From positions 1-64,000 of the forward strand of contig NZ_CP114769.1 in NCBI RefSeq assembly GCF_027359925.1: DNA of 64,000 bases, given 5' to 3'. Made by a program: the position numbers and the translations under genes. The notes under the pieces are model-generated. The model ran no database searches, was not told the origin of the DNA, and saw only the letters and a program-made list of their open reading frames with translations. This document shows, piece after piece, positions 26,582 to 36,812 of the stretch. The number at the start of each line of letters is the position of its first letter. Position 1 is the first letter of the stretch. The stretch is from Hymenobacter canadensis. Its GTDB lineage: Bacteria > Bacteroidota > Bacteroidia > Cytophagales > Hymenobacteraceae.

Positions 26582-29164
26582 TTAAATTTTCACCACCTGG
26601 GTGGATTCTTCGCCGAACTGGCTGATGACGCGGACGGCGATTTGCTGGCCTTTGCGGGTGAGTTTGATGGCGCGGGACTGGAAGCCGTAGAGTTCGTCGA
26701 AGGCTTCTTCGTCTAGCTCGATGCGGAGGGTGTGCTCGGCGCGTTTCTTGGTGCTGAGCTTGGCGAGGTCGGAGATGCCGCGTTTCCACTTGCTGAACTC
26801 GTCCTGGTCGCCGCCGCAGAAGAAGACCTGCTGGACCACGAAGTTGGAGCCGTCGTAGTCGTCGTCGACCATCCAGTAGGCGATGTCGTTGATGTTGCGG
26901 GCTTTTACTTCGTCGCGGATGGGGTCATAGAGGTCCATGCCGCGGACTTCGACGCGGACTTCCTGGCCGGGCTGGGGCTTGGTGATTTCCTGGCCGGTGG
27001 CATCGATGAGGGCGATGTCGGGCTCGCCGATGGTGACGAAGGAGGCGGCTTTCTTGTCGTTTTTGATAAGGCCAGCCTGCATGAGGTCGTCGTGCATGCG
27101 GACGATGTCGACGCGGAAGGCACCCATGCTCGTGGACTGCTGGCCACCCTGAACGTCGGTATCGAACTGGAAGCCGAGGATGACGAGCCAGTCGGCATCA
27201 CCGCGCATACGGCACTCTTTGATGGCACCGTTGAGGGCCTGACGGCTGACGGCGCCGAACTTGGGGCCGATGTGGAGGTAGGCCTTCTTCTCACCGCCTT
27301 CGGCCTCATAGAAGCCCTCGGCGTGGAGGTAGCCACTGGAGGCAATAGCCTCGACGCGGCGGAAGACGGCCCGCTCGGTGGCGTCGCCGTTCTTGATGCC
27401 GGCGGAGCGGAGGTGGTCGTAGATGCGCTCCTCGAAACGGTCCTCGGAATCCGTAGCGGCAGCAGCTGTATTGGCTGCGGCTGGCGCTATTGGATCTAGT
27501 CCTTGGAGAGTTTCGACTGTAAAGGGACCAGCTACACGAACCTTTGACTTATCAATTTCGGGCTGGTCGTAGAGAGTTTGCTCCTCAGCAGGCTCATCAT
27601 TAGCAAGACTTCTCATAGTAATTCGAGAAATCTTCTTGTACACAAAGCCCTGACGTATATCACTTTCAGCTATTCGCTTGTAAGCTGGAAATACAGCTGT
27701 AATGAGCCGTGACTTAGCGATGTTAAGCGCAATACGAGAAGTATCTATTGTAATCCAGCGACGTCCCCACTGCTCAGCAACATAAGCCGAAGTGCCACTG
27801 CCACAAGTAGGATCCAGAACCAAATCCCCTGGATCGGTTGTCATCAGTATGCAACGCTGAATAACCTTAGTAGTAGTTTGAACTACATAATATTTCTCGT
27901 CACCGTACCCCCCAGTGCCGGTATCTGTCCAAACGTTAAGCAAGGGGACAGCAGGGAAATCATCTAAAAATCTAACATAACTGAGAGTGTTGCCTACAGC
28001 AACTAAACGCCTCTTCGATTCAAGCTTGGCTAACCCATTAGGACTAGTTGACCAATATCTTGCTCCTGGCGAGTAGCTTACGCCATTCATAACGTAAGGA
28101 AGTTTACCAAGAGAATATTCGTGACTTGAGGTCAGGTTATCCGCTCTAAACGCTCTGGCATATTCGGGTAGATCTTCTCCAGGTTTTAATTTACGCCGGG
28201 TGCCATCAGGCATTTCAATAGATCTGTACTGCTTCGCATAATCTCCTCCAAACTCTTTGGTTGAATATAAAGCACGTGCTTTTACAGTTGCTTTGTTTTT
28301 TGCGTACCAAATTATATAGTCTATAGAGGAGGATATGACGTCATCTGTTTGAGCCGCCGTTTTCTTTACTGCTATTTGTGTGAAGAAATTCTCACTACCA
28401 AAAACCTCATCCATCAGATTGCGCACTAAATGCACGTTCTCATCCGATATCTGCACAAAACATGATCCGCTCTCATTGAGCAATTCTTTGGCTAACAGAA
28501 GCCGTTCACGTAAATAAGTGAGGTAACTATGAATGCCTAACTCCCAAGTATCACGGAATGCCTTGATCTGCTCTGGCTCCCCACTAAGATTATCATCCTT
28601 ACCATCTTTCACATCCAGGTTATTCAGCCGCATCTGCCAGTTGGAGCCATACTTGATGCCGTAAGGCGGATCGAAGTAGATACACTGCACGGTGCCGGCC
28701 ATGCCTTCCCGCTCCAGCAGGGAAGCCATGACCAGCTCTGAGTCGCCCTGGATGAGACGGTTGGTCCAGCCATCGGGCGGGTGCTGATAGTACTCGCTTG
28801 TTTTGTTTAGTTCTTCACGGTCTAAGGCGTTGCCAAATAGGGCATTGAGGCTCATCTGGCCCGAGGCGGGCGCGGCAGTGCGGTAGAGCCCTTTAATGAG
28901 ATTCTCAGGCACAATGTGCTCGTGGCGGTAGAGGGAGCGGATATCGATGGAGAGGCGCTCTTGGCGGCCGTCCTTGCCGTATTTGTTGAGCCAGAACAGC
29001 TCGGGGTCCTGGCCCCGGGTGGTGACGGGGTTGAGGGGCAGGTCGGTCTGCTGATTGGGCTGGACTTTAGCATTTCCCTTCTCGTAGCCGGCTTCCTCCT
29101 GGGAGGGAATGTGGGCGCGGGTATCGGAGTGGGTGGTGGAGCGGATGAATAGATTGTCGGACAT
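26582..29164 (-). CDS. mod: type III restriction-modification methyltransferase (Mod)
   Basis: Mod both recognises the site and methylates adenine; with Res it forms the nuclease. [13 protein letters not shown] near residue 161 is motif IV and [16 protein letters not shown] near 450 is motif I. The order IV then I marks a beta-class amino-methyltransferase. The stretch between them is the target-recognition domain. The protein has 860 residues, long for Mod (usually about 650), and the last 300 residues form an extra domain. It lies 125 bp downstream of res, the reverse of the commoner mod-res order. A REP-like repeat fills that gap. Confidence 0.93.
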   Translation of the reverse strand: MSDNLFIRSTTHSDTRAHIPSQEEAGYEKGNAKVQPNQQTDLPLNPVTTRGQDPELFWLNKYGKDGRQERLSIDIRSLYRHEHIVPENLIKGLYRTAAPASGQMSLNALFGNALDREELNKTSEYYQHPPDGWTNRLIQGDSELVMASLLEREGMAGTVQCIYFDPPYGIKYGSNWQMRLNNLDVKDGKDDNLSGEPEQIKAFRDTWELGIHSYLTYLRERLLLAKELLNESGSCFVQISDENVHLVRNLMDEVFGSENFFTQIAVKKTAAQTDDVISSSIDYIIWYAKNKATVKARALYSTKEFGGDYAKQYRSIEMPDGTRRKLKPGEDLPEYARAFRADNLTSSHEYSLGKLPYVMNGVSYSPGARYWSTSPNGLAKLESKRRLVAVGNTLSYVRFLDDFPAVPLLNVWTDTGTGGYGDEKYYVVQTTTKVIQRCILMTTDPGDLVLDPTCGSGTSAYVAEQWGRRWITIDTSRIALNIAKSRLITAVFPAYKRIAESDIRQGFVYKKISRITMRSLANDEPAEEQTLYDQPEIDKSKVRVAGPFTVETLQGLDPIAPAAANTAAAATDSEDRFEERIYDHLRSAGIKNGDATERAVFRRVEAIASSGYLHAEGFYEAEGGEKKAYLHIGPKFGAVSRQALNGAIKECRMRGDADWLVILGFQFDTDVQGGQQSTSMGAFRVDIVRMHDDLMQAGLIKNDKKAASFVTIGEPDIALIDATGQEITKPQPGQEVRVEVRGMDLYDPIRDEVKARNINDIAYWMVDDDYDGSNFVVQQVFFCGGDQDEFSKWKRGISDLAKLSTKKRAEHTLRIELDEEAFDELYGFQSRAIKLTRKGQQIAVRVISQFGEESTQVVKI

Positions 29165-29174
29165 GGTAGGGGGA

Positions 29175-29222
29175 CCTCACCCCCCGGCCCCCTCTGCTTG
29201 GGGAGAGGGGGAGCCTGACGAC
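29175..29222. repeat. REP-like repeat between res and mod
   Basis: CCTCACCCCCCGGCCCCCTC followed by GGGGAGAGGGGGAGCC can fold as a GC-rich hairpin. It resembles the element at 22990. It may weaken read-through from res into mod. Confidence 0.5.
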
Positions 29223-29288
29223 TTGCGGCTTGGAGCCGCGACGTAGGCTGGGACGGGGGGATGGTGATAGTGAACTGAGAGGAATGGA

Positions 29289-32200
29289 TTAGCTGACGGG
29301 TTGGGCGACGACGGGGACCGGGTTGGCCGCGTACTGGACTTCCAGGTCCTGGAGGAAGGCCTGGAGCTGGGGGCGGATGTTGCGGATGTCGTTGGCGATT
29401 TCGAGGAAGTGCCAGGGGTCGAGGCCGAGCTGGGGGGCGACGTTGTTGACGGCCGGGAGCCAGCGCTCGGTGACGTACCAGCGCTTGTCGGTTTTGGCTT
29501 CGGCCATGCCGCTGATTTCGAGCACGACGTTGACCCGCTGGCCGGTGGAGAGGCGGCAGCGCACGATGAAGTCGGGGAAGTAGCGGCGTTCCTTGGCCTG
29601 GCTGACGTAGGGGATGCTGAAGCCCATGAAGTCGTTTTTGACGTAGGCTTCGACCTCGGTCATCTCCTCCAGTCTTTCGAGCTCCTTGGCGGCAATGCCT
29701 TCCCACTCGCTGTCCATGACCACGTAGTTGACGTGACTTTTGGTGGTGGGGTACACTTCGCGGCTAGTGGCGCCGCGCACCCGGGAGGTGGTGCCCACCT
29801 TGTCGTTGTAGTGGGAGAAGACGGGGCGGATCTGATCGGTGGAGCGGGGCTCGGTCCAGATGCCGCGGCCGATGTGCTCGACGACAGCCTTGTCGTCATG
29901 GAAGAGGAGCATGCCGGGGAAGGCACCGCCGAGGCAGTTGACGCGGGTGCGAAGCCACTCCCCTACCGCCTGACGCACGGGGCCGAACCAGTAGGTGCGG
30001 GGCTGACCGTTGGAGTCGGCAAGCTTGCTGGCCAACAACTGACGGGCGTAGTGGTACTCGAGCTGCTGGAGGCGCACCTGCCGGACGTTGTCGAGGTTGA
30101 GCTCCTGCTCGGTTTCGGTGAAGGCCGACCCCATGCGGGTGCGGGTGGGCAGCTTGTGGCCCTCGATAGGGAAGGGCTCGACGGCCGAGAAGTCAACGCG
30201 CAGCACGTCGCCGCCGGTTTCGAGGCGGTAGCCCTCCACCATGGGGAAGAGAATCTCGAATTCGGCCCGGCGGTCGGGCAGCGCGTGCACCTGGGTAAGG
30301 GGCTTAGGCGGCTCAGGGGGCATGATGGCGCCTTTGCGGAAGAGCTTGAACGGCACGCCGATGATGTGGGCGTACTCGGGCGGGAACTTGTACTCGACGA
30401 TGCGGCGCTTGTCCTTGGTGGGCTGGCCCTCCTTGTCGTAGCCGACGAGGTTGTAGGATTGACGACGCAGGGCGCGGCCGGCCACCTGTTCGCAGAGCAG
30501 CTGGGAGCCGAAGGCGCGCAGGCCCATGATGTGGGTGACAGTGTTGGCGTCCCAGCCCTCGGTGAGCATGCTCACGCTGACCACGCAGCGGACGTGGGAG
30601 CCCAGGGAGCCGGTTTTGCCGACCGTGTTGACCACCTCGCGCAGCAGGTCGCCGTCGGTGAGGTTTTCGACGGAGCGGCCGGGATGCATGATGCGGTAAT
30701 CCTGCTTGAAGCGCTCAATCTCGGGGCCGAACACGCGCTTGAACTGCTCGTCGACTTGGTCGGAGTTGTCGAGGGCGCTGGAGTCGATGATGAGGGTAGG
30801 CGGCTTCTGGCGGGGCAGACGGGTGTGGCGGTCGAAGTTGGTGAGCAGCTCGAACTGGCCCGGCATGATGAGTGGCTCGCCGTCGGCCGTGGCCGTTTCG
30901 TAGCCGGCAATGTACTTGAACACCTCGGAGGAGACGTTGGTGTTATTGCAGACCAGGATAAGCACCGGGGGCGTGGAGAAGAGGCCGCCGAGGCGGTGGT
31001 ATTCCTTCTCGTAGTGCTCGTAGAACTGGTGGAGGGCCGTCTTGACCAGGGTGGGCAGCTCGGGCTTGCCTTCCAGCTTCTGGGTGCGGGAGCCCCGCTT
31101 GGGCAGCTCGTGCTTGACGTGGGCGTAGATGTCGCGCAGCTTGGCTTCCTGCAGGTCCTGGGTGTCGTCGCCCTCGGGCAGGTAAGGAATCTTGACGAGG
31201 CCGCTCTCGATGGCCTCGATGAGGCCGAAGTCGGAGCAGACCCAGCCGAAAAGGCTGTAGGGTGTGTAGCCGGAGCCGCTCAGGTAGTAGGGCGTGGCGG
31301 AAAGGTCGTAGACCTGCTGGAGCTTGAAGCGGCGGCCGATTTCGACGAGGCCACGGTACCAGACGGCAGCCCGCTCGTTTTCCTGCTTGATGTCGGTGCC
31401 GTCCTCGGCCTTAACGGCTTTCTTGGCCTTGGGCAGATAGCAGTGGTGGGCCTCGTCGTTGAGCACGAGCAGGCGGCTGCCGGGGCGGAAGGAGCCCAGC
31501 AGGCGGCGGATCACCTGGCCGAAGTCTTCCTTGGCCTCCACCTTGAGGCCGGTGACGGGGTCCTTCTTGCCGTCGAAGGGGCTGCGCTTGTTGCCCTGGA
31601 GCTGCTTGGGCTCGAAGGCGTGGTAGTTGGTGAGGACGAGGCGGGCGTTGAGGCCAGCGAGGCGCTGATGCAGGTGGGGCGGCACGAGGCCGCGTTGGCG
31701 GTAGTAGTCCTTGGCGTCATTGGCCGTAGTGGCCTGGGTGTCGACGTAGAGCACCCCGAGCCGGTCGCGGATGGTGACGCCGGGGGTGACGAAGAGGAAG
31801 TAGTCGGCGAAGCGGGTGTCCTGGCGGTACTCCTGGCGGTTGAAGTAGTGGTAGAGCGTGAGCATGGCCATGACGACCGTCTTGCCGGTGCCGGTGGCCA
31901 TTTTAAATGCCAGGCGGGGCAGGTTGAAGTCGGCACCGTCGCTGACCTGCCAGGCGGTGGCCAGCTCGGCGAGGATGCTGGTGCCGCGGTTCTCGGCGCG
32001 GGCGGGGGCTACCTCGTTGAGCCAGACGGCCGTTTCGAGGGCTTCGCGCTGGGCAAAGAACAGGCACTGGGTGACGAGGCGCTCCTTATTTTCGAACCAG
32101 AACAAAAGCAGCTCCTTGGTGACGCGGGTGGTGTTGGGGTAGCCGTCGGCACGCCACTGGCCGACCTCCTTGCGGAGGCGGTTGATGAGGTGGTCCTGGG

Positions 32201-32417
32201 TGGCAGGCAGGTCGGAGACGTCGTAGAGCTCCTTCTGCTTGCCGACTTTCTTGGGCAGCACCTGGGCGTCGGGGGTGTAGGGACGGCGGCCGGACTTGAT
32301 GACGCTGTAGTCGAGGCTGCTGTCAGGCGCCATCTGGTAGGCTTTGCGGGGCTCGTCGTAAGGGTTGTTGAGGATGGGGTTATCGACGGGTGGGGTAGCA
32401 GAGGATTCGACGGACAT
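29289..32417 (-). CDS. res: type III restriction enzyme Res subunit
   Basis: Res is an SF2 translocase-nuclease that cuts after meeting another complex on DNA. Walker A MATGTGKTVVMAM lies near residue 175, the DEAH-type box LVLNDEAHHCYLP near 320, and the conserved LRAFGSQLLCEQVAGRALRR is helicase motif VI. The C-terminal nuclease is visible as FPDFIVRC near 942 and VVLEISGMA near 962, a PD-(D/E)xK pattern with LEISG in place of the more usual ExK. The start at 32417 (MSVESSATPP) is preferred over an ORF start 15 codons upstream. The length of 1042 residues is normal. It is the first gene of the minus-strand run. Confidence 0.93.
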   Translation of the reverse strand: MSVESSATPPVDNPILNNPYDEPRKAYQMAPDSSLDYSVIKSGRRPYTPDAQVLPKKVGKQKELYDVSDLPATQDHLINRLRKEVGQWRADGYPNTTRVTKELLLFWFENKERLVTQCLFFAQREALETAVWLNEVAPARAENRGTSILAELATAWQVSDGADFNLPRLAFKMATGTGKTVVMAMLTLYHYFNRQEYRQDTRFADYFLFVTPGVTIRDRLGVLYVDTQATTANDAKDYYRQRGLVPPHLHQRLAGLNARLVLTNYHAFEPKQLQGNKRSPFDGKKDPVTGLKVEAKEDFGQVIRRLLGSFRPGSRLLVLNDEAHHCYLPKAKKAVKAEDGTDIKQENERAAVWYRGLVEIGRRFKLQQVYDLSATPYYLSGSGYTPYSLFGWVCSDFGLIEAIESGLVKIPYLPEGDDTQDLQEAKLRDIYAHVKHELPKRGSRTQKLEGKPELPTLVKTALHQFYEHYEKEYHRLGGLFSTPPVLILVCNNTNVSSEVFKYIAGYETATADGEPLIMPGQFELLTNFDRHTRLPRQKPPTLIIDSSALDNSDQVDEQFKRVFGPEIERFKQDYRIMHPGRSVENLTDGDLLREVVNTVGKTGSLGSHVRCVVSVSMLTEGWDANTVTHIMGLRAFGSQLLCEQVAGRALRRQSYNLVGYDKEGQPTKDKRRIVEYKFPPEYAHIIGVPFKLFRKGAIMPPEPPKPLTQVHALPDRRAEFEILFPMVEGYRLETGGDVLRVDFSAVEPFPIEGHKLPTRTRMGSAFTETEQELNLDNVRQVRLQQLEYHYARQLLASKLADSNGQPRTYWFGPVRQAVGEWLRTRVNCLGGAFPGMLLFHDDKAVVEHIGRGIWTEPRSTDQIRPVFSHYNDKVGTTSRVRGATSREVYPTTKSHVNYVVMDSEWEGIAAKELERLEEMTEVEAYVKNDFMGFSIPYVSQAKERRYFPDFIVRCRLSTGQRVNVVLEISGMAEAKTDKRWYVTERWLPAVNNVAPQLGLDPWHFLEIANDIRNIRPQLQAFLQDLEVQYAANPVPVVAQPVS

Positions 32418-32462
32418 AGGGAAGCATAGCGAAAAAGGGGTAGTAAGGTAGCAGATTGACAC

Positions 32463-32699
32463 CTACTCGACAAGAATAGTCCGGGGTATACCATGTTGTT
32501 TTCAGTCCACAAATACAGTTAGTCTCTGATTATGTGCTGGTTTAGCTTAACTGCCGAAGGGTACGTGAGAATCGTGGACTTGTACTGTGTTGGCCAATGC
32601 GATAGATTGGCTGACTCACTGAAGATTGATGGCTCTCTAGCTAGTATGTATGGGTCCAGACAGCAAAGTCAGTGAAGAGGTGGCGTAACTCCTGCTACT
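32463..32699. promoter_or_regulatory. promoter region upstream of res
   Basis: A non-coding stretch of about 240 bp between res and the IS1595 remnant. It should hold the promoter of the six-gene run, but no confident element was picked out. Confidence 0.3.
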
Positions 32700-33390
32700 A
32701 CAGCCTGCTGACCGATCCTACAGGTGCGTAAAAATGATCGGAGGCTAAATCCCGTTACCTGCTGCGCCTGTTTGCGCTAGATTTGACGGCGTCGGACACA
32801 ATTCGGCTCACGGGCTTGCGCGAAACCGTTCAGCTAAGGCCTAGTTGCAGCGTCCGCGCCGTCTTTTGCAGAGCTGGTGCCTGGCCCGGTACCGACCGAC
32901 TTGAACTGGGTCCTAGAACTCGACGAGGGCTACTTCGGCCCACGGCCGGTGCGCAGCAAACGCGGGCGCGGCGCAAGTGCCAAACCCATCGTCTCTGGCT
33001 TGTGGAATCGCGGTGAGCAAGTCTACACCAAAATCGCCCCGGATTGCTCGAAAAAGACCTTGAAGCTAGCATCCTCCTCAAAATAGACGTTACCACGATG
33101 TTTCATGCCGACGGCTGGAGCGGCTATGACGGGCTCGTGAACGTGAGCTTTTACTGCTACTTTCGCGTCCGTCACCGCCAAGACAAATTCGTAGTGAGCA
33201 CCTAAGTACATCAACAGCATGAAGTCCTGCTAGAGCTTGGCGAAAGCCCGCCTTCCGCCCTTCAAAGGGCTGCTGAAACATACGTTTTGCCAGCCTCTGA
33301 AGGAGGCTGCATTTCGCTTCCATCATTGCCCACTATATCGCTACAAACTCCTGCATCCATCATTTAGGCAACAGGCCGTAAAACCAGTTT
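32700..33390 (+). pseudogene. IS1595-family transposase remnant
   Basis: Pieces in several frames read as one decayed IS1595 transposase: a zinc-ribbon-like preface near 32760-32860, then LNWVLELDEGYFGPR and RGRGASAKPIV near 32898-32990, WNRGEQVYTKIAPDCSKKTL, then MFHADGWSGYDGLV near 33100, and finally MAKARLPPFKGLLKHTF with FRFHH near 33237-33330. The DDE core residues can be seen but at least three frameshifts or stops separate the pieces. It occupies the gap between the type III system and the HNH gene. Confidence 0.72.
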
Positions 33391-33535
33391 GCTTGCTAAG
33401 TCCCTTGTATCTATACGATTCTTCACTCCCTAATTGCGTTTGCTTTGCTTGCCTACCTAACAAGCACAGTATTACTTGTAAGAACGATCAAGTAATTGGC
33501 CCGGTACAAACAAAGTATACCACTATCTTTTCCCT

Positions 33536-34552
33536 ATGCAGTATCAAGTCAATGACCCTTCGCTGGAATCGCAATGGCGATCTTTAATCTTATTTGGAAA
33601 GAACTCCGCTACTTACAAATTCGCGTTTGCTAAAACCCTGCTGGAACTGGCCGAACGCGAAACTTCAGCAGTTACTCTTTCGGATCTTGCGCAGCCCTTT
33701 GCACGACACCTGATTGAGCACCTTCAGCAGCACGACAAGCAAGGCAGCGCCGCTACCAGCAAATTTCTCACCGCCTGCCGACAGCATATAGCTGGGGAAG
33801 TTTCTCAGGAGCAACTTTTACAGCAAACAGAGCAGCTAGGCTTCGTCAATGTGTTAGACGCCTTTCAAGTCGTTAACGGGGGCATCATTCCGCATCCTTT
33901 TTATGAGCAGCACCGCGTGCACGGCAAGCTGCAACTGACACTTACCGATCACTTCCTGCGCCTGAAAGAATCGTTTCACTTCCAAATCCTGCCTCAAGAA
34001 GCTGAAGCTCGCTGGCGACTAGTTGAGACAGCCTGGAATCTGAAGATTAATCCCAACCTGCTTGAGGTGCAGTATGATGAAGCAGCCAGCATGTTTTTTA
34101 TCGAGCGCGATTTGATGCGCCGGGTGGACATTACCTCCGTGCGAGATGCGTTGAATGGTTACCAGAAGGGCAAGTGTTTCTACAGCTTCCAAGACATTAG
34201 CATTGTTGCAGGCTCAGCGCAACTGTGTACCGTAGACCATTTCCTGCCTCACCTCAATAAGCAGGCTCACTTGCCGGCCAATATCAACGGCGTGTGGAAT
34301 CTAGTGCTAGCCGACCGGACTACTAACGGGCACAAAAGTGCTCGAGTGCCAGCACTAAAATACCTACAGCGGCTCTACCAGCGCAACGAATTTTTTATTG
34401 AGAGCAAACACCCCCTAGCAGAGACAATCATCAACCAAACAGGCGCTACGCGCGAGAAACGACGCCACTTTCTACAGCGCCACTACCAGCTGGCGCTGGA
34501 TTATTCCATTCACCAGTGGCAACCCATCGTGGAACTCCCGGGTAGCTTTTAG
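33536..34552 (+). CDS. HNH endonuclease-domain protein
   Basis: The C-terminal third carries a reduced HNH fold: KGKCFYSF near residue 212, CTVDHFLPH near 231 (the catalytic DH) and INGVWNLVLADRTTNGHKSAR near 255, which supplies the N-x(8)-H part. The first ~200 residues are a helical domain with no assignment. The protein has 338 residues and no signal peptide. It is followed after 3 bp by a HIT gene in the same direction and, beyond an IS630 insertion, by Nudix and helicase genes. The set suggests a nuclease module acting with nucleotide-handling enzymes. Confidence 0.85.
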   Translation: MQYQVNDPSLESQWRSLILFGKNSATYKFAFAKTLLELAERETSAVTLSDLAQPFARHLIEHLQQHDKQGSAATSKFLTACRQHIAGEVSQEQLLQQTEQLGFVNVLDAFQVVNGGIIPHPFYEQHRVHGKLQLTLTDHFLRLKESFHFQILPQEAEARWRLVETAWNLKINPNLLEVQYDEAASMFFIERDLMRRVDITSVRDALNGYQKGKCFYSFQDISIVAGSAQLCTVDHFLPHLNKQAHLPANINGVWNLVLADRTTNGHKSARVPALKYLQRLYQRNEFFIESKHPLAETIINQTGATREKRRHFLQRHYQLALDYSIHQWQPIVELPGSF

Positions 34553-34555
34553 CTT

Positions 34556-34921
34556 ATGAGCATTTTTCTGCAACTGCCCCCTACTCGCATTCTGTATCAA
34601 GACGAGCTATTTTTCATTATTCGGGACGGCTTTCCCGTCTCGCCCGGGCATTTGCTCATCATCTCCAACGCCGTGCGCGCGGATTACTTTGCCTTAACGC
34701 AGGAAGAGCAGCAGCATTTACCACTGGTTCTTGCTAAAGCTAAGCAGTTTGTTGAGCAGGATTTTCAGCCCGACGGCTATAACCTAGGCATGAACTGCGG
34801 ACCAGCCGCGGGGCAAACTGTGCCGCACTTTCATTGTCATTTGATCCCGCGCTACGCAGGGGATATGACCGATCCGCGCGGCGGAGTACGTCACTGCATT
34901 GCGGGGAAAGGCTATTATTAA
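34556..34921 (+). CDS. HIT-family nucleotide hydrolase or transferase
   Basis: HIT proteins cleave phosphoanhydride bonds in nucleotide conjugates. VPHFHCHLIPRYAGD holds the histidine triad HxHxH at residues 91-95; the upstream segment SPGHLLIISNAVRADYF and YNLGMNCGPAAGQTV match the rest of the fold. The length of 121 residues is normal. It starts 3 bp after the HNH gene and must be cotranscribed with it. The ORF ends normally (GGVRHCIAGKGYY), so the IS630 insertion downstream did not truncate it. Confidence 0.92.
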   Translation: MSIFLQLPPTRILYQDELFFIIRDGFPVSPGHLLIISNAVRADYFALTQEEQQHLPLVLAKAKQFVEQDFQPDGYNLGMNCGPAAGQTVPHFHCHLIPRYAGDMTDPRGGVRHCIAGKGYY

Positions 34922-35097
34922 CTTGCCTATTTGCGCATGCTATTTCTTTGCCTGGCGCCAAGGAATTCCCCCTCATTCTCCTAGACCGAACTGCTCGGCC
35001 GCCAGACCGCAACACACGCATATACTGCAGCCGGCAGACAATACCTTGCTTTACTTATTGGTGGCACCAGGCTACCAGATCAGTCTTTAGTTGCAGA
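34922..35097. other. spacer between the HIT gene and the IS630 element
   Basis: No gene is supported. Together with 36123-36410 it forms the original intergenic stretch (about 460 bp) into which the IS inserted at a TA dinucleotide. Part of it is open in one frame (GAKEFPLILLDRTARPP) and might be gene debris. Confidence 0.4.
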
Positions 35098-36122
35098 TAT
35101 AGCGGATTCATGAACGGTGTACGTGATAGCCGCAGTGATTGAACCAGGCCCTGGCATCGTCGCTGCTGATCCAGTCGATGGCGTCCTGCACGGCTTCTTT
35201 CAGGGCTTGCCAGCTGCGGGCCTGGGCTTGTCGCAACCGGGTTTTGAGCTTACTCCAGGCTTGCTCAACGGGCGTAAAGTCGGGCGAATAGGGCGGCAGA
35301 AACAACAGCTCGACGCCCCGTTTGCCCAACCACTCCCGCAGCCCCGTCAGATGATGGACGCGCAGGTTATCGAGCACGAGCACATCCCCGCGGCGCAACT
35401 GCGGGGTCAGGATGCGGACGATATAGAAGGCAAAACTGCGGTGGTTGAGTGCCCCTTCCAGCAGTTGTACCCCGTGGAGCCCCCGCACGGACAGGGCACC
35501 GATCAAGGTCAGCGAGCGGCCCCGGCGCAGCGGTACGGCCCCACCGACGCGCCGACCACCCCGGGCCCGGCCATAGCGACGGGTGTAGTCTAGGCGCAGG
35601 CCCGTCTCATCCAAAAAATGAAAGCGGTGCACGTCGGCACGCGCTGCCACCAGTTCCACATGCTGCCCGCGCAGCGCATGCACTCGCTCACTCTCCCGCT
35701 CCGTGGCGTGCAGACTTTTTTTTGCGCCGCAGCCCGTGCTCGTCGAGCACGCGCCAGAGCACGGGCAAACACACCGGCCGGCCACCGGCCGCCACCCAGG
35801 CCGTGCGCAACTCGGCCAGCGTCAGGTCGGGCTCCTGTTCGATCCGCGCCACGAGCCAGGCCTGTGCCACCGCGTCCAGGTAGCGCGTGCGCCCGCCCCG
35901 GCCTGGCAGCGCGGCCACGGTGCCGGTCTGTCGTTGGCGACGCACGAGCTTGCCCACAAAAGCCACGCTCACGCAAAAACGGGCGGCTACCTGCACCTGC
36001 CGGGCACCTGGCAGCGCACACGCCTGCGCAATGCGCTGGCGCAAATCCAAGGAATAGGCTTGCATACCAGTTGCTTACGAAAGGGCCGCAAAACCAGCTA
36101 CACCGTTCACTAATCCGCTATA
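35098..36122 (-). mobile_element. IS630-family insertion sequence
   Basis: Terminal inverted repeats at 35098-35121 and 36099-36122 match at 22 of 24 positions (TATAGCGGATT then GTGAACGGTGTA at the right end). The outermost bases are TA, consistent with the TA target of Tc1/mariner-IS630 elements. The element is about 1.0 kb and carries one transposase split over two frames. Confidence 0.9.
35108..36065 (-). CDS. IS630-family transposase in two frames joined at an A8 run
   Basis: The first frame (36065-35688) holds the paired helix-turn-helix region, with SLDLRQRIAQAC and VAARFCVSVAFVGKLVRRQ. The second (about 35735-35108) holds the DDE core: HFLDETGLRLDYTR, GDVLVLDNLRVHH and YSPDFTPVEQAWSKLK. 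The switch falls on eight A residues (plus-strand T run 35716-35723). The second frame is +1 (or -2) relative to the first, so a full protein requires slippage or a one-base change. Both programmed slippage and inactivation are possible; all catalytic residues are intact. Confidence 0.85.
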
Positions 36123-36410
36123 TAATCCGCCTTGCGTGCCATAACGGCCAGCTATACTCGCCGAGCACTGTTGGCTTTCATCATCCGCTAAACCTTTCCC
36201 ACAAGCCCAGCCCGTTACGAGTGGTTTCCGCCGCAGAAAGGGCCCGTGACAAAGCAAAAACCTCGTTGCCCATCGTTGCGGAAGCGTCAATTCCAGTCTC
36301 CGTCCCTCTGCCATATTGGAAGAATTCTGTTCTTTGCTTCCTCATATCAGCCTCCTCCGCACTAGCGCCGGGAGTAGCGAACATGCGCTATAACCTGAGC
36401 CACCGTATTC
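36123..36410. promoter_or_regulatory. upstream region of the Nudix-helicase pair
   Basis: Non-coding sequence of about 290 bp to the right of the IS630 element. After the insertion it must supply expression of the Nudix and helicase genes, or the IS does so. No clear promoter was recognised. Confidence 0.3.
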
Positions 36411-36803
36411 ATGAAACACCACGAAGTTGTTGCTGCCATTATTGTTGATGGCCCCCAGATCCTATGCCTGCAGCGTGGGCCCAGCAAATACGAGTACATC
36501 GCCTACAAATATGAGTTTCCAGGCGGTAAGGTAGAAGCTGGCGAGACCCAGCAGCAAGCCTTGGTTCGAGAGATCAAAGAAGAGCTAGAGCTCGACATTC
36601 AAGTAGGCGAGCACTTCATGACGGTTGAGCACGAATACGCCGACTTCAAAATCACCATGCACGCCTTCCTCTGCCAAGCAGGCAAGGCTCAGCTCACGTT
36701 GCATGAACACGTTGCTTATCAGTGGCTGCCCGCTCCCCAATTGCCTACGCTAGATTGGGCGGCAGCTGACATCCCTTTCGTAGCTAAGCTAGTTGCCCAA
36801 TAA
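36411..36803 (+). CDS. Nudix (MutT-like) pyrophosphohydrolase
   Basis: The complete Nudix box runs from residue 38: GGKVEAGETQQQALVREIK followed by EELELD, matching Gx5Ex7REUxEExGU except that the last Gly is Leu. The protein has 130 residues, starts AAIIVDGPQILCLQRGP like MutT and the CTP pyrophosphohydrolase group, and ends with an aromatic/Pro tract. It lies 9 bp before the helicase gene and they are certainly cotranscribed. In a defence context it could clear damaged or modified nucleotides, or hydrolyse a signal molecule; the sequence does not decide. Confidence 0.93.
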   Translation: MKHHEVVAAIIVDGPQILCLQRGPSKYEYIAYKYEFPGGKVEAGETQQQALVREIKEELELDIQVGEHFMTVEHEYADFKITMHAFLCQAGKAQLTLHEHVAYQWLPAPQLPTLDWAAADIPFVAKLVAQ

Positions 36804-36812
36804 GTCGTTACA

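Noticed and set aside
29301..32429. 1042-codon plus-strand ORF opposite res
   Set aside because: Shadow of the res gene caused by GC-rich codon use; its Val/Gly/Leu/Ala-rich text has no motifs while the minus strand has a full Res protein.
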